64,000 bases of DNA from Sinosporangium siamense (GCF_016863435.1 NZ_BOOW01000006.1:62001-126000); one strand, 5' to 3'; counted from the stretch's first letter, positions 25,423-39,643 are shown. Numbers and translations: made by a program. Notes: generated by a model not told the origin, from the sequence alone.

Positions 25423-26046
25423 ATGTCTGATGCCCGGCCGCGCCCTGCCACTCGCGGCCCCTCCGAGCCCGGTTCGACGACATCCAGCCCCTCTGTGGCA
25501 AATGTCTCCCGGGCCGTCCTGGAAGGGCCTGACATCCACCGGGCACTGACCCGGATCGCCCACGAGATCTTGGAGCGCACCAAAGGCGCCCAGGACGTCG
25601 TGCTGCTCGGCATTCCCACCCGCGGGGTCACCCTCGCCCGCCGAATCGGCGAGCGCGTCGCGAGGTTCGAGGGTGTGCAGATCCCCGCGGGCTCCATCGA
25701 CATCACTATGTACCGCGACGATCTGCGCCTGCGCCCGGCCCGCCCGCTCGGCCGCACCGAGCTGCCGCCCGACGGCATCGACGGCAAGATCGTCGTGCTC
25801 GTCGACGACGTCCTGTTCTCCGGCCGCACCGTGCGCGCCGCACTCGACGCGCTCGGCGACATCGGCCGCCCCCGCGCCGTGCAGCTCGCCACCCTGGTCG
25901 ACCGCGGCCACCGCGAGCTGCCCATCCGCGCCGACTACGTCGGCAAGAACCTCCCGACGGCCATGAGTGAGAAGGTCAAGGTCTTCCTCGCGGAGACCGA
26001 CGGCCGCGACGCCGTGGTCCTCATCAAGGAGGGCGACGCCAAATGA
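25423..26046 (+). CDS. pyrR: Bifunctional pyr regulator / uracil phosphoribosyltransferase
   Basis: 207 residues, about 25 longer than the Bacillus protein because of a disordered N-terminal tail. The phosphoribosyltransferase fold shows [20 protein letters not shown] (PRPP loop), [10 protein letters not shown] and the 13-residue PRPP motif [20 protein letters not shown], then [18 protein letters not shown], characteristic of PyrR. It binds pyr mRNA when UMP is high and also makes UMP from uracil. ATG 25423 follows the PyrR-binding leader directly. It overlaps pyrB by ATGA and heads the pyrimidine operon. Confidence 0.95.
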   Translation: MSDARPRPATRGPSEPGSTTSSPSVANVSRAVLEGPDIHRALTRIAHEILERTKGAQDVVLLGIPTRGVTLARRIGERVARFEGVQIPAGSIDITMYRDDLRLRPARPLGRTELPPDGIDGKIVVLVDDVLFSGRTVRAALDALGDIGRPRAVQLATLVDRGHRELPIRADYVGKNLPTAMSEKVKVFLAETDGRDAVVLIKEGDAK

Positions 26047-26975
26047 AACGCCACCTCATCTCCGCGGCCGACCTGAGCCGCGACGACGCCCTCCTGATCC
26101 TCGACACCGCCGAGGAGCTCGCCCAGGTCTCGCAGCGCTCGATCAAGAAGCTGCCGACGCTGCGCGGGCGCACGGTAGTCAACCTCTTCTTCGAGGACTC
26201 CACGCGCACCCGCATCTCCTTCGAGGCCGCGGCCAAACGCCTGTCCGCCGACGTCATCAACTTCTCCGCCAAGGGCTCCAGCGTCTCCAAGGGCGAGAGC
26301 CTCAAGGACACCGCGCTGACCCTCCAGGCGATGGGCGCCGACGCGGTCGTCATCCGGCACGGCGCCTCCGGCGCGCCCCACCGGCTGGCCGAGTGGGTCG
26401 ACGGCAGCATCGTCAACGCCGGCGACGGCACCCACGAGCACCCGACGCAGGCCCTCCTCGACGCCTTCTCCATGCGCCGCAGGCTCGGCCCGCTCGACGG
26501 CCGCCGCGTCACCATCGTCGGCGACGTCCTGCACAGCCGTGTGGCGCGTTCCAATGTGCTGCTGCTCGCCACGCTCGGCGCCGAGGTGACGCTGGTCGCC
26601 CCGCCGACGCTGCTGCCGGTCTCGGTCGGCTCCTGGCCGTGCGAGATCTCCTACGACCTCGACGCCGTGCTGCCGAAGTCCGACGTCGTGATGATGCTGC
26701 GGGTGCAGCGCGAGCGCATGAACGCCGCGTTCTTCCCCAGCGCGCGTGAATACAGCAGGCGCTACGGCCTCGACCGCGACCGGCTCGGCCGCATGCCCGA
26801 CCACGCGGTCGTGATGCACCCCGGTCCGATGAACCGCGGCATGGAGATCGCCGCCGAGGTCGCGGACTCGCCCCGCTCCACCATCGTCGAACAGGTCACC
26901 AACGGTGTGACGATCCGCATGGCCGTGCTCTACCTGCTGCTGGGTGGCGCCGAACTCGAAGGGGGCGCGCAGTGA
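26043..26975 (+). CDS. pyrB: Aspartate carbamoyltransferase catalytic subunit
   Basis: 310 residues. Carries out the first committed step, carbamoyl phosphate plus aspartate to carbamoyl aspartate. Carbamoyl-phosphate contacts are in [20 protein letters not shown]; further motifs are [47 protein letters not shown] and [12 protein letters not shown]. No pyrI regulatory subunit gene follows, so it is the unregulated trimer type controlled through PyrR. It overlaps pyrR and pyrC by ATGA-type junctions. Confidence 0.96.
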   Translation: MKRHLISAADLSRDDALLILDTAEELAQVSQRSIKKLPTLRGRTVVNLFFEDSTRTRISFEAAAKRLSADVINFSAKGSSVSKGESLKDTALTLQAMGADAVVIRHGASGAPHRLAEWVDGSIVNAGDGTHEHPTQALLDAFSMRRRLGPLDGRRVTIVGDVLHSRVARSNVLLLATLGAEVTLVAPPTLLPVSVGSWPCEISYDLDAVLPKSDVVMMLRVQRERMNAAFFPSAREYSRRYGLDRDRLGRMPDHAVVMHPGPMNRGMEIAAEVADSPRSTIVEQVTNGVTIRMAVLYLLLGGAELEGGAQ

Positions 26976-28276
26976 CCGCCTATCTCATCAAGGGCGCGAG
27001 CATCCTCGGGGGTGACCCCGCCGACCTGCTGCTGAGCGGCGGCGTGATCGCCGCTGTGGGCGTGGGCCTCACCGCGCCCGCCGGCGCCGAGACGGTCGAC
27101 GCCGAGGGGCTCGTCGCCCTGCCCGGCCTCGTCGACCTCCACACCCACCTGCGCGAGCCCGGCCGCGAGGACGCCGAGACCGTCGAGACCGGCACCCGCG
27201 CCGCCGCCCTCGGCGGCTTCACCGCCGTGCACGCGATGGCCAACACCTCGCCGGTGGCCGACACCGCGGGTGTCGTCGAGCAGGTCTGGCGGCTCGGCCA
27301 GGAGGCCGGCCACTGCGACGTGCGCCCGGTCGGCGCCGTCACCGTGGGCCTGGCCGGCGAGCGCCTCGCCGAGCTCGGCGCGATGGCCGACTCCGCCGCC
27401 CGCGTCCGCGTCTTCTCCGACGACGGCAAGTGCGTCTCCGACGCGGTGCTGATGCGCCGCGCGCTCGAATACGTCAAGGCGTTCGACGGCGTCATCGCCC
27501 AGCACGCGCAGGAGCCGCGCCTCACCGAGGACGCGCAGATGAACGAGGGCGCCGTCTCCGGCCGCCTCGGCCTGACCGGCTGGCCCGCGGTCGCCGAGGA
27601 GGCGATCATCGCCCGCGACTGCCTTCTCGCCGCCCACGTCGGCTCCCGCCTGCACGTGTGCCACGTCTCCACCGCGGGCTCCGTCGAGATCATCCGGTGG
27701 GCCAAGTCCAAGGGGTGGAATGTGACCGCCGAGGTCACCCCGCACCACCTGCTGCTCACCGACGACCTCGTCGAGGCATCCTCCCTCGGCGCCTACAACC
27801 CGATCTTCAAGGTCAACCCGCCGCTGCGCACCCGCGAGGACGTCGAGGCGCTGCGCGCCGCCCTCGCCGACGGCACGATCGACGTCGTCGCCACCGACCA
27901 CGCCCCCCACCCGGTCGAGGACAAGGAGACCGAGTGGGGCGCGGCCGCCATGGGCATGATCGGGCTGGAGACCGCCCTGCCGGTCGTGCAGCTCGCCATG
28001 ATCGAGACCGGGCTGCTCGACTGGGCCGGGGTCGCCGAGCGCATGTCGGCCACGCCCGCCCGCATCGGCAGGCTCAGCGGCCACGGCGCGCCGCTCCAGT
28101 CCGGCTCGGCGGCCAACCTGACGCTGGTCGACCCGGCCGCCCGCACAGTGGTCGACCCGCGCGCCTCCGCCTCCAAGAGCCGCAACACGCCATATGAGGG
28201 CCTCACGCTGCCCGGCAAGGTCGTCGCGACCTTCCTGCGGGGCAGGCCCACCGTTCTCGAAGGGAAGCTCGCGTGA
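26972..28276 (+). CDS. pyrC: Dihydroorotase
   Basis: 434 residues, class I dihydroorotase of the amidohydrolase superfamily, closing carbamoyl aspartate to dihydroorotate. Zinc ligands are in [14 protein letters not shown], the bridging region follows [18 protein letters not shown], then HLCHVS-like [23 protein letters not shown] and the catalytic ATDHAPHP. Starts with GTG in the overlapping stop of pyrB and ends in the same way on carA. Length and all metal-binding His/Asp residues are normal. Confidence 0.96.
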   Translation: MTAYLIKGASILGGDPADLLLSGGVIAAVGVGLTAPAGAETVDAEGLVALPGLVDLHTHLREPGREDAETVETGTRAAALGGFTAVHAMANTSPVADTAGVVEQVWRLGQEAGHCDVRPVGAVTVGLAGERLAELGAMADSAARVRVFSDDGKCVSDAVLMRRALEYVKAFDGVIAQHAQEPRLTEDAQMNEGAVSGRLGLTGWPAVAEEAIIARDCLLAAHVGSRLHVCHVSTAGSVEIIRWAKSKGWNVTAEVTPHHLLLTDDLVEASSLGAYNPIFKVNPPLRTREDVEALRAALADGTIDVVATDHAPHPVEDKETEWGAAAMGMIGLETALPVVQLAMIETGLLDWAGVAERMSATPARIGRLSGHGAPLQSGSAANLTLVDPAARTVVDPRASASKSRNTPYEGLTLPGKVVATFLRGRPTVLEGKLA

Positions 28277-29386
28277 CGGAGACCGCCATCCTGGTTCTGG
28301 AAGACGGCCGAGTCTTCAACGGCACCCCCTACGGCGCCGTGGGCGAGACCTTCGGAGAGATGGTCTTCAACACCGGCATGACCGGCTACCAGGAGACCCT
28401 CACCGACCCGTCCTACCACCGCCAGATCGTCGCGATGACCGCACCGCACATCGGCAACACCGGCGTCAACGACGAGGACCCCGAGTCCACGCGCATCTGG
28501 GTCGCCGGCTACGTCGTGCGCGAGCCGTCCCGCGTCTCCTCCAGCTGGCGGGCGCGGCGCTCGCTCGACGACGCCCTGCGCGAGCAGGGAGTGGTCGGCA
28601 TCGCCATGCCCGGCACCCGCGCCCTCACCCGCCACCTGCGCGAGCGCGGCGCGATGCGCGCCGGGGTCTTCTCCGGCGCGGCCCTGGCCCCCGTCGAGGA
28701 GCTCCTCGAGCGCGTGCGCCAAAGCCCGAAGATGGCCGGCGCCGACCTCGCGGGAGAGGTGTCCACGGCTTCGCCGTACGTCCTTTCGCCCGTCGGGGAG
28801 CACCGCTTCACCGTCGCCGCCGTCGACCTCGGCATCAAGGCCATGACGCCGGAGCGCATGTCGCAGCGGGGCTGCCGCGTGCACGTGCTGCCCGCGAGCG
28901 CGACGACGGCCGACATCCTGGCGCTCGGCCCCGACGGCGTCTTCTTCTCCAACGGCCCCGGCGACCCCGCCACCGCCGGCTTCGCCGTAGAGGCGCTGCG
29001 CGGGGTGCTGGACTCCGGCACGCCGTTCTTCGGCATCTGCTTCGGCAACCAGATCCTCGGCCGCGCCCTCGGCCTGCCCACCTACAAGCTGCGTTACGGC
29101 CACCGGGGCGTCAACCAGCCGGTCATGGACCGCCGCACCGGCAAGGTCGAGATCACGAGCCACAACCACGGCTTCGCCGTGGACGCCCCCCTCGACGGCC
29201 CCTTCGACACGCCATACGGCAGAGCCGAGGTGAGCCACGTCAACCTCAACGACAACTGCGTCGAGGGGCTGCGCCTCCTCGACCGCCCGGCCTTCAGCGT
29301 GCAATACCACCCCGAGGCCGCTGCCGGGCCGCACGACGCGGCCTACCTGTTCGACGAGTTCAACGCCCTGATGGAAGGACACCGGC

Positions 29387-29394
<8 letters not shown>
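28273..29394 (+). CDS. carA: Carbamoyl phosphate synthase small (glutaminase) subunit
   Basis: 373 residues. The N-terminal half ([33 protein letters not shown]) contacts CarB; the C-terminal half is a class I glutamine amidotransferase. The nucleophile is in [16 protein letters not shown], and the His/Glu pair is in [13 protein letters not shown]. It feeds ammonia from glutamine to CarB for both pyrimidine and arginine synthesis. GTG 28273 overlaps the pyrC stop, and its end overlaps carB by eight bases. Confidence 0.96.
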
Positions 29395-32698
<3,304 letters not shown>

Positions 32699-32754
32699 TC
32701 GTCCACCCGCCCGCTGACCGCGGCGGCGAGGACGAGCGGCGAAGAGGTGCACGT

Positions 32755-33627
32755 TTGGGAGGTAGCCCCCAGCAGGTGACCGGCACGGTGCTGACGACGC
32801 GCCGTGTCGACGCCTACCACGCCCTGACCGTCGTCGCTCCCGGCATCGCGGAGAGATTCCGCCCCGGGCACTTCGTCTCGGTGTCGGTCGGGGGTCCTGG
32901 CACGTCGATGGTCACCCGCAGGGCCCTCGCCGTACACGACGTCAAACCCGACTACGGCGGCACCGTCGAGTTCGTCGTCGCCGTGCGCGGGCCCGGCACG
33001 GCCTGGCTGGCCGACCGCAGGGCCAGGGACACCCTGGACCTCGTCGGACCGCTCGGGCGGCCCTTCCCGCTGCCGCGCGACCCGGTCAACTGCGTGCTCG
33101 TCGGCGGGGAATACGGCTCGGCCACGTTGTTCGCCCTCGCCGACGCGCTGCAACGCCGGCACTGCCGGGTCGACTTCGTGCTCGGGGCCGCCGCGGCCGA
33201 CCGCGTGTTCGGCGCGCTGCGCGCGCGAAGGGTGGGGGAGACCACGACGCTGACGACCGAGGACGGCTCGCTCGGCCTGCGCGGGCGGGTGGCCGACGTG
33301 CTGCCCGGGGTCGTCACGGACGTGCACGCCGACGTGATCTACGCGTGCGGGCCGATGGCCATGCTGCGCGAGGTCACCGCCGTCGGCATCGATTTCGACA
33401 TTCCGGTTCAGGTGGCGGTGGAGGAGGCCATGGCGTGCGGCATCGGCGTCTGCATGACGTGTGTGCTCCCCGTGATCGGTGACGACGGCGTGACGCGCAT
33501 GGTGCGGGCCTGCGCCGACGGGCCGGTCTTCCGCGGTGAGCGGGTCCGGTTCGAGGACGTGGGAACGATCCCCTTCGACGCGCTGGGCGCCCCCGGCGGA
33601 GGTGGGAGTGCCCGCCATGTCACTTGA
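32755..33627 (+). CDS. pyrK: Dihydroorotate dehydrogenase B, electron-transfer subunit
   Basis: About 290 residues. A ferredoxin-reductase-like FAD domain (FRPGHFVSVSV, VTRRALAVHDV) and an NAD domain (NCVLVGGEYGSATLFALADA, ACGPMAMLREV) are followed by a 2Fe-2S site, MACGIGVCMTC and later RACADGPVF, which fits the C-x4-C-x2-C-xn-C spacing. It passes electrons from PyrD to NAD. TTG 32755 is chosen for the GAAGAGG RBS seven bases upstream; GTG 32776 with GGAGGT is an alternative. It overlaps pyrD by 11 nt, confirming the class 1B pair rather than the membrane-bound class 2 enzyme used by Streptomyces. Confidence 0.88.
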   Translation: MGGSPQQVTGTVLTTRRVDAYHALTVVAPGIAERFRPGHFVSVSVGGPGTSMVTRRALAVHDVKPDYGGTVEFVVAVRGPGTAWLADRRARDTLDLVGPLGRPFPLPRDPVNCVLVGGEYGSATLFALADALQRRHCRVDFVLGAAAADRVFGALRARRVGETTTLTTEDGSLGLRGRVADVLPGVVTDVHADVIYACGPMAMLREVTAVGIDFDIPVQVAVEEAMACGIGVCMTCVLPVIGDDGVTRMVRACADGPVFRGERVRFEDVGTIPFDALGAPGGGGSARHVT

Positions 33628-34597
33628 TGTGCCGGCGGTCGACATGCGCACCTATCTCGCGCACGTGGAGCTCGCCAACCCCGTCACCACCGCGGCCGGA
33701 TGCGCCGGCACCGGCCGCGAGCTTTCGCAGTTCTTCGACCTCGGCCGCCTCGGCGCGCACACCACCCGCACGATCACCATGGCGCCGAGAGCCGGCCGCC
33801 CCACCCCCCGCATGACCGAGACGCCCTCTGGCCTGCTCAACGCGGTCGGCCTGCAGGGGCCGGGCATCGAGGCGTTCCTCGGCCGTGAGCTGCCCTGGCT
33901 CGCCCAGCGCTCCATCCGCACCGTCGTGTCCATCGGCGGCGGCTCGGTCGCGGAATACACCGCGCTGGCGCGCAGGCTCGCCGACGCCCCCGGCGTCACC
34001 GCGATCGAGGTCAACCTGGCCTGCCCCAACATCGAGGACAGGGGCCGGGTCTTCGCCCGCGACGGCGCGGCCTCCGCCGAGGTGGTCGCCTCGGTGCGCT
34101 CGGTCACGCGCTATGACGTGCCCGTGGTCGCCAAGCTCTCGCCCGATGTCACCGACGTCGTGGCGGTCGCCCGCGCGTGCGTCGACGGCGGGGCCGACGC
34201 GCTGTCGATGATCAACAACCCTCTCGGGGTGTGCATCGACGTCGACACCCTGCGCCCGGCGCTGGCCGCCGTCTCGGGCGGCCTGTCGGGCCCCGCCGTG
34301 CGCCCGCTCGCCGTGCGGTGCGTCTGGCAGGTGCACGCCGCGCTGCCGGGCGTGCCGATCGTCGGCGTCGGAGGTGTCATGACCGGCAGGGACGCCTTCG
34401 AGCTCATCCTCGCCGGAGCGTGTGCCGTCGCCGTCGGCACCGCGCTTTTCCACGACCCCCTCGCCGCCGTGCGCATCCTCAAGGAGCTTGAGGACGCCCT
34501 GGCGGCCAGGGGCTTCCAACGCCTGGCCGACGCCGTCGGCCTGGCCCACCGCCCGCCGGGAAGCGGTTCCCGGCACCTGGAGGAGAGCTCGCTGTGA
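33617..34597 (+). CDS. pyrD: Dihydroorotate dehydrogenase B, catalytic subunit
   Basis: 326 residues from ATG 33617. A TIM-barrel flavoprotein oxidising dihydroorotate to orotate. Features are the N-terminal [48 protein letters not shown] with the class 1B active-site Cys, [21 protein letters not shown] and [11 protein letters not shown] with the FMN phosphate loop. The adjacent pyrK supports the NAD-linked class 1B assignment. Longer in-frame starts reach into pyrK and are not needed. It overlaps pyrF by GTGA. Confidence 0.93.
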   Translation: MSLDVPAVDMRTYLAHVELANPVTTAAGCAGTGRELSQFFDLGRLGAHTTRTITMAPRAGRPTPRMTETPSGLLNAVGLQGPGIEAFLGRELPWLAQRSIRTVVSIGGGSVAEYTALARRLADAPGVTAIEVNLACPNIEDRGRVFARDGAASAEVVASVRSVTRYDVPVVAKLSPDVTDVVAVARACVDGGADALSMINNPLGVCIDVDTLRPALAAVSGGLSGPAVRPLAVRCVWQVHAALPGVPIVGVGGVMTGRDAFELILAGACAVAVGTALFHDPLAAVRILKELEDALAARGFQRLADAVGLAHRPPGSGSRHLEESSL

Positions 34598-35295
34598 CGA
34601 GAGCGCCCATCGCCGTCGCCCTGGACGCGCCCGACCTGGAGACCGCCGCCCGCTGGGCCGCTCTGGTGACCCCGCATGTCAGCACCGTGAAGGTAGGGCT
34701 CGAACTCTACCTGCGTTACGGGCCGGATGTGATCGCTTCCGTGCGAGGGGCGAGCGGAGTGCGTGTCTTCCTCGATCTGAAGCTCCACGACATCCCGAAC
34801 ACCGTGGCCGCCGCCACAAGGGCCGTGGCGCGCCTCAAACCGGCCATCCTGACCGTACACGCAGCCGGCGGCCCCGCGATGGTGAAAGCCGCGGTTGAGG
34901 CCGCGCCCGGCATCCAGGTGGCCGCCGTGACCGTCCTGACCTCGCTGTCCGATGCCGACCTGGCCAAAATCGGCCTCCAGGGGCCGCCTGAGGACGCCGT
35001 ACGCCGCCTGGCGGCTCTCGCCGTCGGCGCGGGCGCCCAGGCGCTCGTCTGCTCGCCTCAGGAGGTCACAGCCGTGCGCGCCGAGGTCGGGCCGGGCGTG
35101 ACATTGATCACGCCGGGGGTGCGCCCGGTGGGCTCCGCCGTACAGGACCAGGCCCGGGTCGCCACTCCCGAGCGTGCGCTCGCGGACGGGGCCGACCTTC
35201 TCGTGATCGGGCGGCCGATCACCGGCGCGACCGATCCCGGAGCGGCCGCCGCTGCCCTCGCGGCGGCACTCCGGCGCACGCTTCCGGAGTCTTGA
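34594..35295 (+). CDS. pyrF: Orotidine 5'-phosphate decarboxylase
   Basis: 233 residues, TIM barrel, final UMP-forming step. The catalytic charged tetrad appears in [14 protein letters not shown] (D-x-K-x-x-D), with [10 protein letters not shown] at the N terminus and a phosphate-binding ITPGVRP and [14 protein letters not shown] near the end. This is the short bacterial (type 1) form. GTG 34594 overlaps the pyrD stop. It is the last gene of the pyr operon; mihF follows after about 200 nt and has its own leader. Confidence 0.95.
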   Translation: MTRAPIAVALDAPDLETAARWAALVTPHVSTVKVGLELYLRYGPDVIASVRGASGVRVFLDLKLHDIPNTVAAATRAVARLKPAILTVHAAGGPAMVKAAVEAAPGIQVAAVTVLTSLSDADLAKIGLQGPPEDAVRRLAALAVGAGAQALVCSPQEVTAVRAEVGPGVTLITPGVRPVGSAVQDQARVATPERALADGADLLVIGRPITGATDPGAAAAALAAALRRTLPES

Positions 35296-35492
35296 TCGCT
35301 CTCCAAAGGACCTGTCGGGGAAAGCCGGAAGTAGGGGCGTTTTCATCGGCTAACGGTAGCCTCCCGGTTACGGAGAGTGTTGAAGTAGATTTTGTGGGGA
35401 CAGAAACCGGCTTTGACGTTGCCTGATGGCCCAAGACCAGCTAGTTTCCCCTCCCGTCCGAGTACATCGACAGAAATTCGAGGTGACCCGGC

Positions 35493-35816
35493 GTGGCTCT
35501 TCCTCCCCTGACCCCCGAGCAGCGCGCCGCAGCCCTGGAAAAGGCTGCCAAGGCCCGCCGTGAGCGTGCCGAGGTCAAGAACCGGCTCAAGCACGGCGCG
35601 GTTTCCCTGGCTGAGGTGCTGAAGGATGGTCAGTCCGACGACGTCATCGGCAAGATGAAGGTGTCGGCGCTGTTGGAGTCGCTCCCTGGTGTGGGCAAGG
35701 TCCGTGCCAAGCAGTTGATGGAGCGGCTCGGTATCGCCGAGTCCCGCCGTGTGCGGGGTCTTGGTGCGAACCAGCGGTCCGCTCTGGAGCGCGAGTTCGG
35801 CGGCTCCGAGAGCTGA
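35493..35816 (+). CDS. mihF: Actinobacterial integration host factor (mIHF)
   Basis: 107 residues from GTG 35493, GAGG upstream. The basic N-terminal helix (LTPEQRAAALEKAAKARRER) and the helix-two-turns-helix core (SALLESLPGVGKVRAKQLME, RLGIAESRRVRGLGANQ) match mIHF of mycobacteria and sIHF of Streptomyces. It is a nucleoid protein unrelated to enterobacterial IHF that binds and compacts DNA. A TAGATT box at 35386-35391 may be the -10 element of its own promoter. It sits in its conserved place between pyrF and gmk. Confidence 0.95.
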   Translation: MALPPLTPEQRAAALEKAAKARRERAEVKNRLKHGAVSLAEVLKDGQSDDVIGKMKVSALLESLPGVGKVRAKQLMERLGIAESRRVRGLGANQRSALEREFGGSES

Positions 35817-35856
35817 TCTCGGTTTCGCGTGAACGTAGGACTACGGGGGTACTGGC

Positions 35857-36603
35857 GTGATCGCTACGTCCTGGCCTGACGGCGGTCGGGCCGACCAGGC
35901 AGCCGATTCCGGCGGGTCCGGGACAGCCGACGGTGACGCCATGCCTCCGGCCGATCGCCCGGAGGAAGCAACACTCTCCTCCGAGCGGACCGGCAGACGC
36001 CTGACGGTTCTCTCGGGACCGTCGGGCGTCGGCAAATCCACGGTCGTCGCCGAGCTCCGGCGGGCACACCCCGAGGTGTGGCTGTCGGTCTCGGTGACCA
36101 CCCGGGGGCCGCGCCCCGGCGAGACACACGGGGTCGAATACTTTTTCGCCGACGACGACGAGTTCGACGAACTCGTCGCCTCAGGCGAGCTGCTCGAATG
36201 GGCCGAGTTCGCCGGCAACCGTTACGGCACGCCGCGTGCGGCCGTGCTCAAACGGCTGGCCGAAGGCAGGCCGACACTCCTGGAGATCGATCTCCAGGGG
36301 GCGCGCCAGGTCCGCGAGAGCATGCCCGAAGCCCTGCTGATCTTCCTGGCCCCGCCGAGCTGGGAGGAGCTGGAAAGCAGGCTGAGAGGCCGCGGCACCG
36401 AGCCGGAGGACGTCATCGCCAGGCGTCTTGAGGCCGGGCTCGTCGAGATGGCGGCCGAGAGCGAGTTCGACCTGACCTTGGTCAACACGTCCGTCCAGGA
36501 CGTGTGTCATCGGCTGATAGCCTTGATGACTGGCCCGGAGGGTGCTCTCTCACCTCATCACAAGGCCCCGGGCAGCCAAGCACTCACCGACCTAGGGGAA
36601 TGA
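35857..36603 (+). CDS. gmk: Guanylate kinase
   Basis: 248 residues from GTG 35857; the first 45 residues are disordered, and ATG 35941 is a plausible shorter start. The P-loop is [19 protein letters not shown], followed by [20 protein letters not shown] (GMP binding), [22 protein letters not shown] and the lid segment [13 protein letters not shown]. Converts GMP to GDP. It lies 40 nt after mihF and is followed by rpoZ four bases downstream, an arrangement conserved across actinobacteria. Confidence 0.95.
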   Translation: MIATSWPDGGRADQAADSGGSGTADGDAMPPADRPEEATLSSERTGRRLTVLSGPSGVGKSTVVAELRRAHPEVWLSVSVTTRGPRPGETHGVEYFFADDDEFDELVASGELLEWAEFAGNRYGTPRAAVLKRLAEGRPTLLEIDLQGARQVRESMPEALLIFLAPPSWEELESRLRGRGTEPEDVIARRLEAGLVEMAAESEFDLTLVNTSVQDVCHRLIALMTGPEGALSPHHKAPGSQALTDLGE

Positions 36604-36607
36604 CGAC

Positions 36608-36871
36608 GTGGCAGGCACGGCCCAGACCGCAGAAGGCATCACCAACCCGCCGATCGACCAGCTGCTTGACGTGGTCGACAGCAAATACAGTCTTGTGATC
36701 ATGGGCGCCAAGCGGGCGCGCCAGATCAACGCTTACTACTCGCAGCTCGGCGAGGGTCTGCTGGAATACGTGGGCCCCCTCGTTGAGACCCACGCTCAGG
36801 AGAAGCCGCTGTCCATCGCGCTGCGCGAGGTCAGCGAGGGGCTGCTCACGGCCGAGCCGATCGAGGGCTGA
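36608..36871 (+). CDS. rpoZ: RNA polymerase omega subunit
   Basis: 87 residues from GTG 36608. The core is [20 protein letters not shown], then [18 protein letters not shown] and [15 protein letters not shown], matching actinobacterial omega. It helps fold and assemble the beta-prime subunit. Four-base spacing from gmk indicates one transcript. Conserved gmk-rpoZ-coaBC order supports the call. Confidence 0.95.
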   Translation: MAGTAQTAEGITNPPIDQLLDVVDSKYSLVIMGAKRARQINAYYSQLGEGLLEYVGPLVETHAQEKPLSIALREVSEGLLTAEPIEG

Positions 36872-37399
36872 GCTTCTTTTCCCAGGCTTTTCCCGGGTGC
36901 CCGCGTTCCCCCGGCGCGGTTGTTGTGCCCGTTTCCGGGCCGGCGGTTCTGGCCGCCGGGCTTCGGGTGGTTTTCTTGGGGCTTGGACCGTTTTTGCGGG
37001 CTTTGGGCTGTGAGGCTGACTTGCGCGCTTCGGCCCGGGGTCGCTTTCGAGGGTGGCAGGCCGGTCCCGGGCTTGGCCGTCGGCTTTGAGGATCCCTTCC
37101 GGGGGCTCGTGCCTCGCCGCCCCGCTTCCAGAGGGGGTTCGCCCCGGTTCGGGAGGGATCGGCCTCGTTCTCCGGAATGGAGTGACCTCGCTTCTGGGGG
37201 AACGGCCTCGGTCTCCGGGGCATCGGCAAGGCCTGTGAGCTGCAAGGCCCCTCGTGTCGCAGGGGCGGATGCGCGCCTTCATGAGGACGTCGCCATCCTG
37301 GAGTGGGGCCGCGGACATGAGTTCCGGGGCCGCGTGAGGCGCTTTCGCCGCCGTCGGCGGACCGGGCCTCGCAGTACAGGATGAGAGGCGGAGGGCCTT
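36872..37399. other. GC-rich spacer between rpoZ and coaBC
   Basis: About 530 nt without a supported gene. The plus strand begins with a T- and C-rich run (CTTCTTTTCCCAGGCTTTTCC) that may belong to a terminator. Open frames on both strands encode only Arg/Pro/Gly-rich low-complexity sequence. Confidence 0.5.
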
Positions 37400-38641
37400 T
37401 TGAGTTCCGAAACCGGTCGTGAGGCCGCGGACACGGTGAAGCCGCGTGTCGTGCTCGGGGTGAGCGCGGGCATCGCGGCCTACAAGGCGTGTGAGCTGCT
37501 GCGCCTGTTCACCGAGTCAGGTCACGACGTGCGCGTCGTGCCGACCCGCGAGGCGCTGCGCTTCGTCGGTGCCCCCACCTGGGCCGCGCTCTCCGGCAAC
37601 CCCGTGGCCGCCGAGGTCTGGGACGACGTCCACGAGGTCCCGCACGTGCGCATCGGGCAGGAGGCCGACCTCGTCGTCGTGGCCCCGGCCACGGCCGACC
37701 TGCTCGCCAAGGCCGCCTGCGGGCTCGCCGGCGACCTGCTCACCAACACGCTGCTCACCGCCCGCTGCCCCGTCGTGTTCGCCCCGGCGATGCACACCGA
37801 GATGTGGGAGCACCCCGCGACCCGCGCCAACGTCGCCACCCTGCGCGAGCGCGGCTCCCTGGTGATCGACCCGGCCGTGGGGCGCCTCACCGGCGCCGAC
37901 ACCGGCAAGGGACGCCTCCCGGACCCGCGTGAGATCTTCGAGGTCTGCCGGGCCGTGCTCGCCGGCCACCCGCTCGACCTGACCGGCCGCCACATCGTGG
38001 TCTCCGCCGGCGGCACCCGCGAGGCCCTCGACCCCGTACGCTTCCTCGGCAACCGCTCCTCGGGCCTGCAGGGCTACGCCCTGGCCCGCGCGGCCGTGGC
38101 ACGCGGCGCCAAGGTCACCCTCGTCAGCGCCAACGTGGCGCTCGACGACCCGGCGGGGGCCTCGGTGGTGCGGGTGGAGTCGGCGCGCGACATGCGCGAG
38201 GCCGTGCTCGGCCTGTACGGCGTGGCCGACGCGATCGTGATGGCGGCGGCGGTGGCCGACTTCCGGCCTTCCGCGCGGAGCGACTCCAAGATTAAGAAGA
38301 CCTCCGGCGAACCGGACCCCATCTTTCTCACGAAAAATCCCGACATCCTGGCCGAGTTGGGCGCCCGCCGCCGCGCCGAAGCCCACGAAGGCTTCGGCCC
38401 CGTGATCGTCGGCTTCGCCGCGGAGACCCACGACATCCTCGCCAACGGCAAGGCCAAACTTGAACGCAAGGGTTGCGACCTCCTCGTGGTCAACGAGGTC
38501 GGCGAAAACCTGGCCTTCGGCACCCCGGACAACGCCGCCGTGATCCTGTCGTCCGACGGCACCTCCACCGAAGTCCACCGCGGCCCCAAGGAGGCCCTGG
38601 CCCACGTGGTGCTCGACCTGGTGGGCGCCCGCCTGGTCTGA
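37400..38641 (+). CDS. coaBC: Phosphopantothenoylcysteine synthetase/decarboxylase
   Basis: 413 residues from TTG 37400 with a purine-rich GAGGCGGAGG upstream. N-terminal half (VVLGVSAGIAAYKACELLRL, then EVPHVRIGQEADLVVVAPAT, ANTLLTARCPVVFAPAMHTEMW) is the flavin-dependent decarboxylase CoaC. The C-terminal half (HIVVSAGGTREALDPVRFLG, NRSSGLQGYALARAA, ADFRPSARSDSKIKK) is the synthetase CoaB. Together they make phosphopantetheine for CoA. Both catalytic halves are intact. It follows rpoZ as in other actinobacteria. Confidence 0.95.
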   Translation: MSSETGREAADTVKPRVVLGVSAGIAAYKACELLRLFTESGHDVRVVPTREALRFVGAPTWAALSGNPVAAEVWDDVHEVPHVRIGQEADLVVVAPATADLLAKAACGLAGDLLTNTLLTARCPVVFAPAMHTEMWEHPATRANVATLRERGSLVIDPAVGRLTGADTGKGRLPDPREIFEVCRAVLAGHPLDLTGRHIVVSAGGTREALDPVRFLGNRSSGLQGYALARAAVARGAKVTLVSANVALDDPAGASVVRVESARDMREAVLGLYGVADAIVMAAAVADFRPSARSDSKIKKTSGEPDPIFLTKNPDILAELGARRRAEAHEGFGPVIVGFAAETHDILANGKAKLERKGCDLLVVNEVGENLAFGTPDNAAVILSSDGTSTEVHRGPKEALAHVVLDLVGARLV

Positions 38642-39047
38642 CCGGCGCCGAGGCCGTTTGCCCGGCCTGGTGGCCGCCGATCCGGTGTGATCGGCGTGGG
38701 GGCGTGTGCCGGGCTCGGTGCCTGGCGGTTCAGGCGTAGCGGGACGTTGCCCAGGCGGGGGTGAGCCGCACGCACACCTCGTGCCGGCGGGTATCGCCGC
38801 GACGGCTCGACCACCGGTGGCGCCGGCGAGTTCGGCGGCGGTCAGGGCGGCGGGCGCAGCCGAAGTGGGTGCGCTTGACGGTGCCGCCGGTGCGGTTGGC
38901 CTCGATGATGCCGGAGGCCATGGATAAGGGGGCCTGTGCCGTACGTGGAGTTGGTGGTTTTGGGGGTTGGTGGGGGTGTATGCGTTGCGGTAGGCGCGGA
39001 CACAACGGATACTCGCGTCGGGAGCGCCGTCGGCGAGGAGGGCGATC
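38642..39047. other. Spacer between coaBC and a small unknown gene
   Basis: About 400 nt. Open frames on both strands are Arg- or Pro-rich, with no recognisable domain or convincing start. I see no supported gene. Confidence 0.4.
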
Positions 39048-39416
39048 ATGCCGGTGCGCAGGGCCATCAGGGAGCGGTGCCGGGCACTCATGGAGCCGGG
39101 CGAGGAGATCCGCTATGTGTTTCCCGCGACGTTGTCGGGCGCGCCGGGGCCGGCGCATTTCCTCGTGGTGGTCGGCGACCGCAGGATTCTTGTCCTGTCG
39201 ACGCGATATTTCGACCGCGACTCCCCGGCGGACGTCTATCAGGCGCTGCCGCGGAAGACTCGGCTGGGACCGGTGGATTTCACGCCCACCCCGACGATTC
39301 ACATCGGCGCCACGCATTTCGAGGTCAGCGAGGAGTATCTCGCGGTCGTCACCGCCGCCGACGCGGAGGTGTTCGCTCCGGACACGTTGCCCCTGGATCC
39401 GCTGCCCGACTTATGA
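39048..39416 (+). CDS. Small protein of unknown function upstream of metK
   Basis: 122 residues from ATG 39048, with GAGGAGG nine bases upstream, so expression is likely. The sequence is a short helix (RRAIRERCRALMEPGEEI) followed by alternating beta strands: RYVFPATLSG, FLVVVGDRRILVLSTRYFD, TIHIGATHFEVSEEYLAVVT. This pattern resembles small bacterial PH-like or lipid-binding barrels that begin with an LxPGE motif, but identity is not certain. No signal peptide or TM segment. It sits between coaBC and metK without overlap to either. Confidence 0.6.
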   Translation: MPVRRAIRERCRALMEPGEEIRYVFPATLSGAPGPAHFLVVVGDRRILVLSTRYFDRDSPADVYQALPRKTRLGPVDFTPTPTIHIGATHFEVSEEYLAVVTAADAEVFAPDTLPLDPLPDL

Positions 39417-39643
39417 GATGCCCGGATCCGCTCCGGCGGGCTTTGCACCTGCCCCGCTCCAGCGGAAACCGTACAAACAGTGAGGATCTTCAGGTGCGCC
39501 GAGGTCGTATGAGAGAGTTCGGATCCCGGACGGTTTACGCACGCCCTAACGGGTGGGGTTAGACTTCGCCCCGAGCGCTCTTGGCGTGCCTACGCCACCG
39601 AGCACCGATAACGTCAGCAGCCGCTGCATGAGGAGCCACTGAG

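Noticed and set aside
36584-37318. A 244-codon minus frame across rpoZ and the following spacer
   Set aside because: Overlaps rpoZ and gives a Pro/Arg-rich product without any recognisable feature.
39417-39643. SAM riboswitch upstream of metK
   Set aside because: No conserved SAM-aptamer segments of the classes I know could be aligned to this leader.
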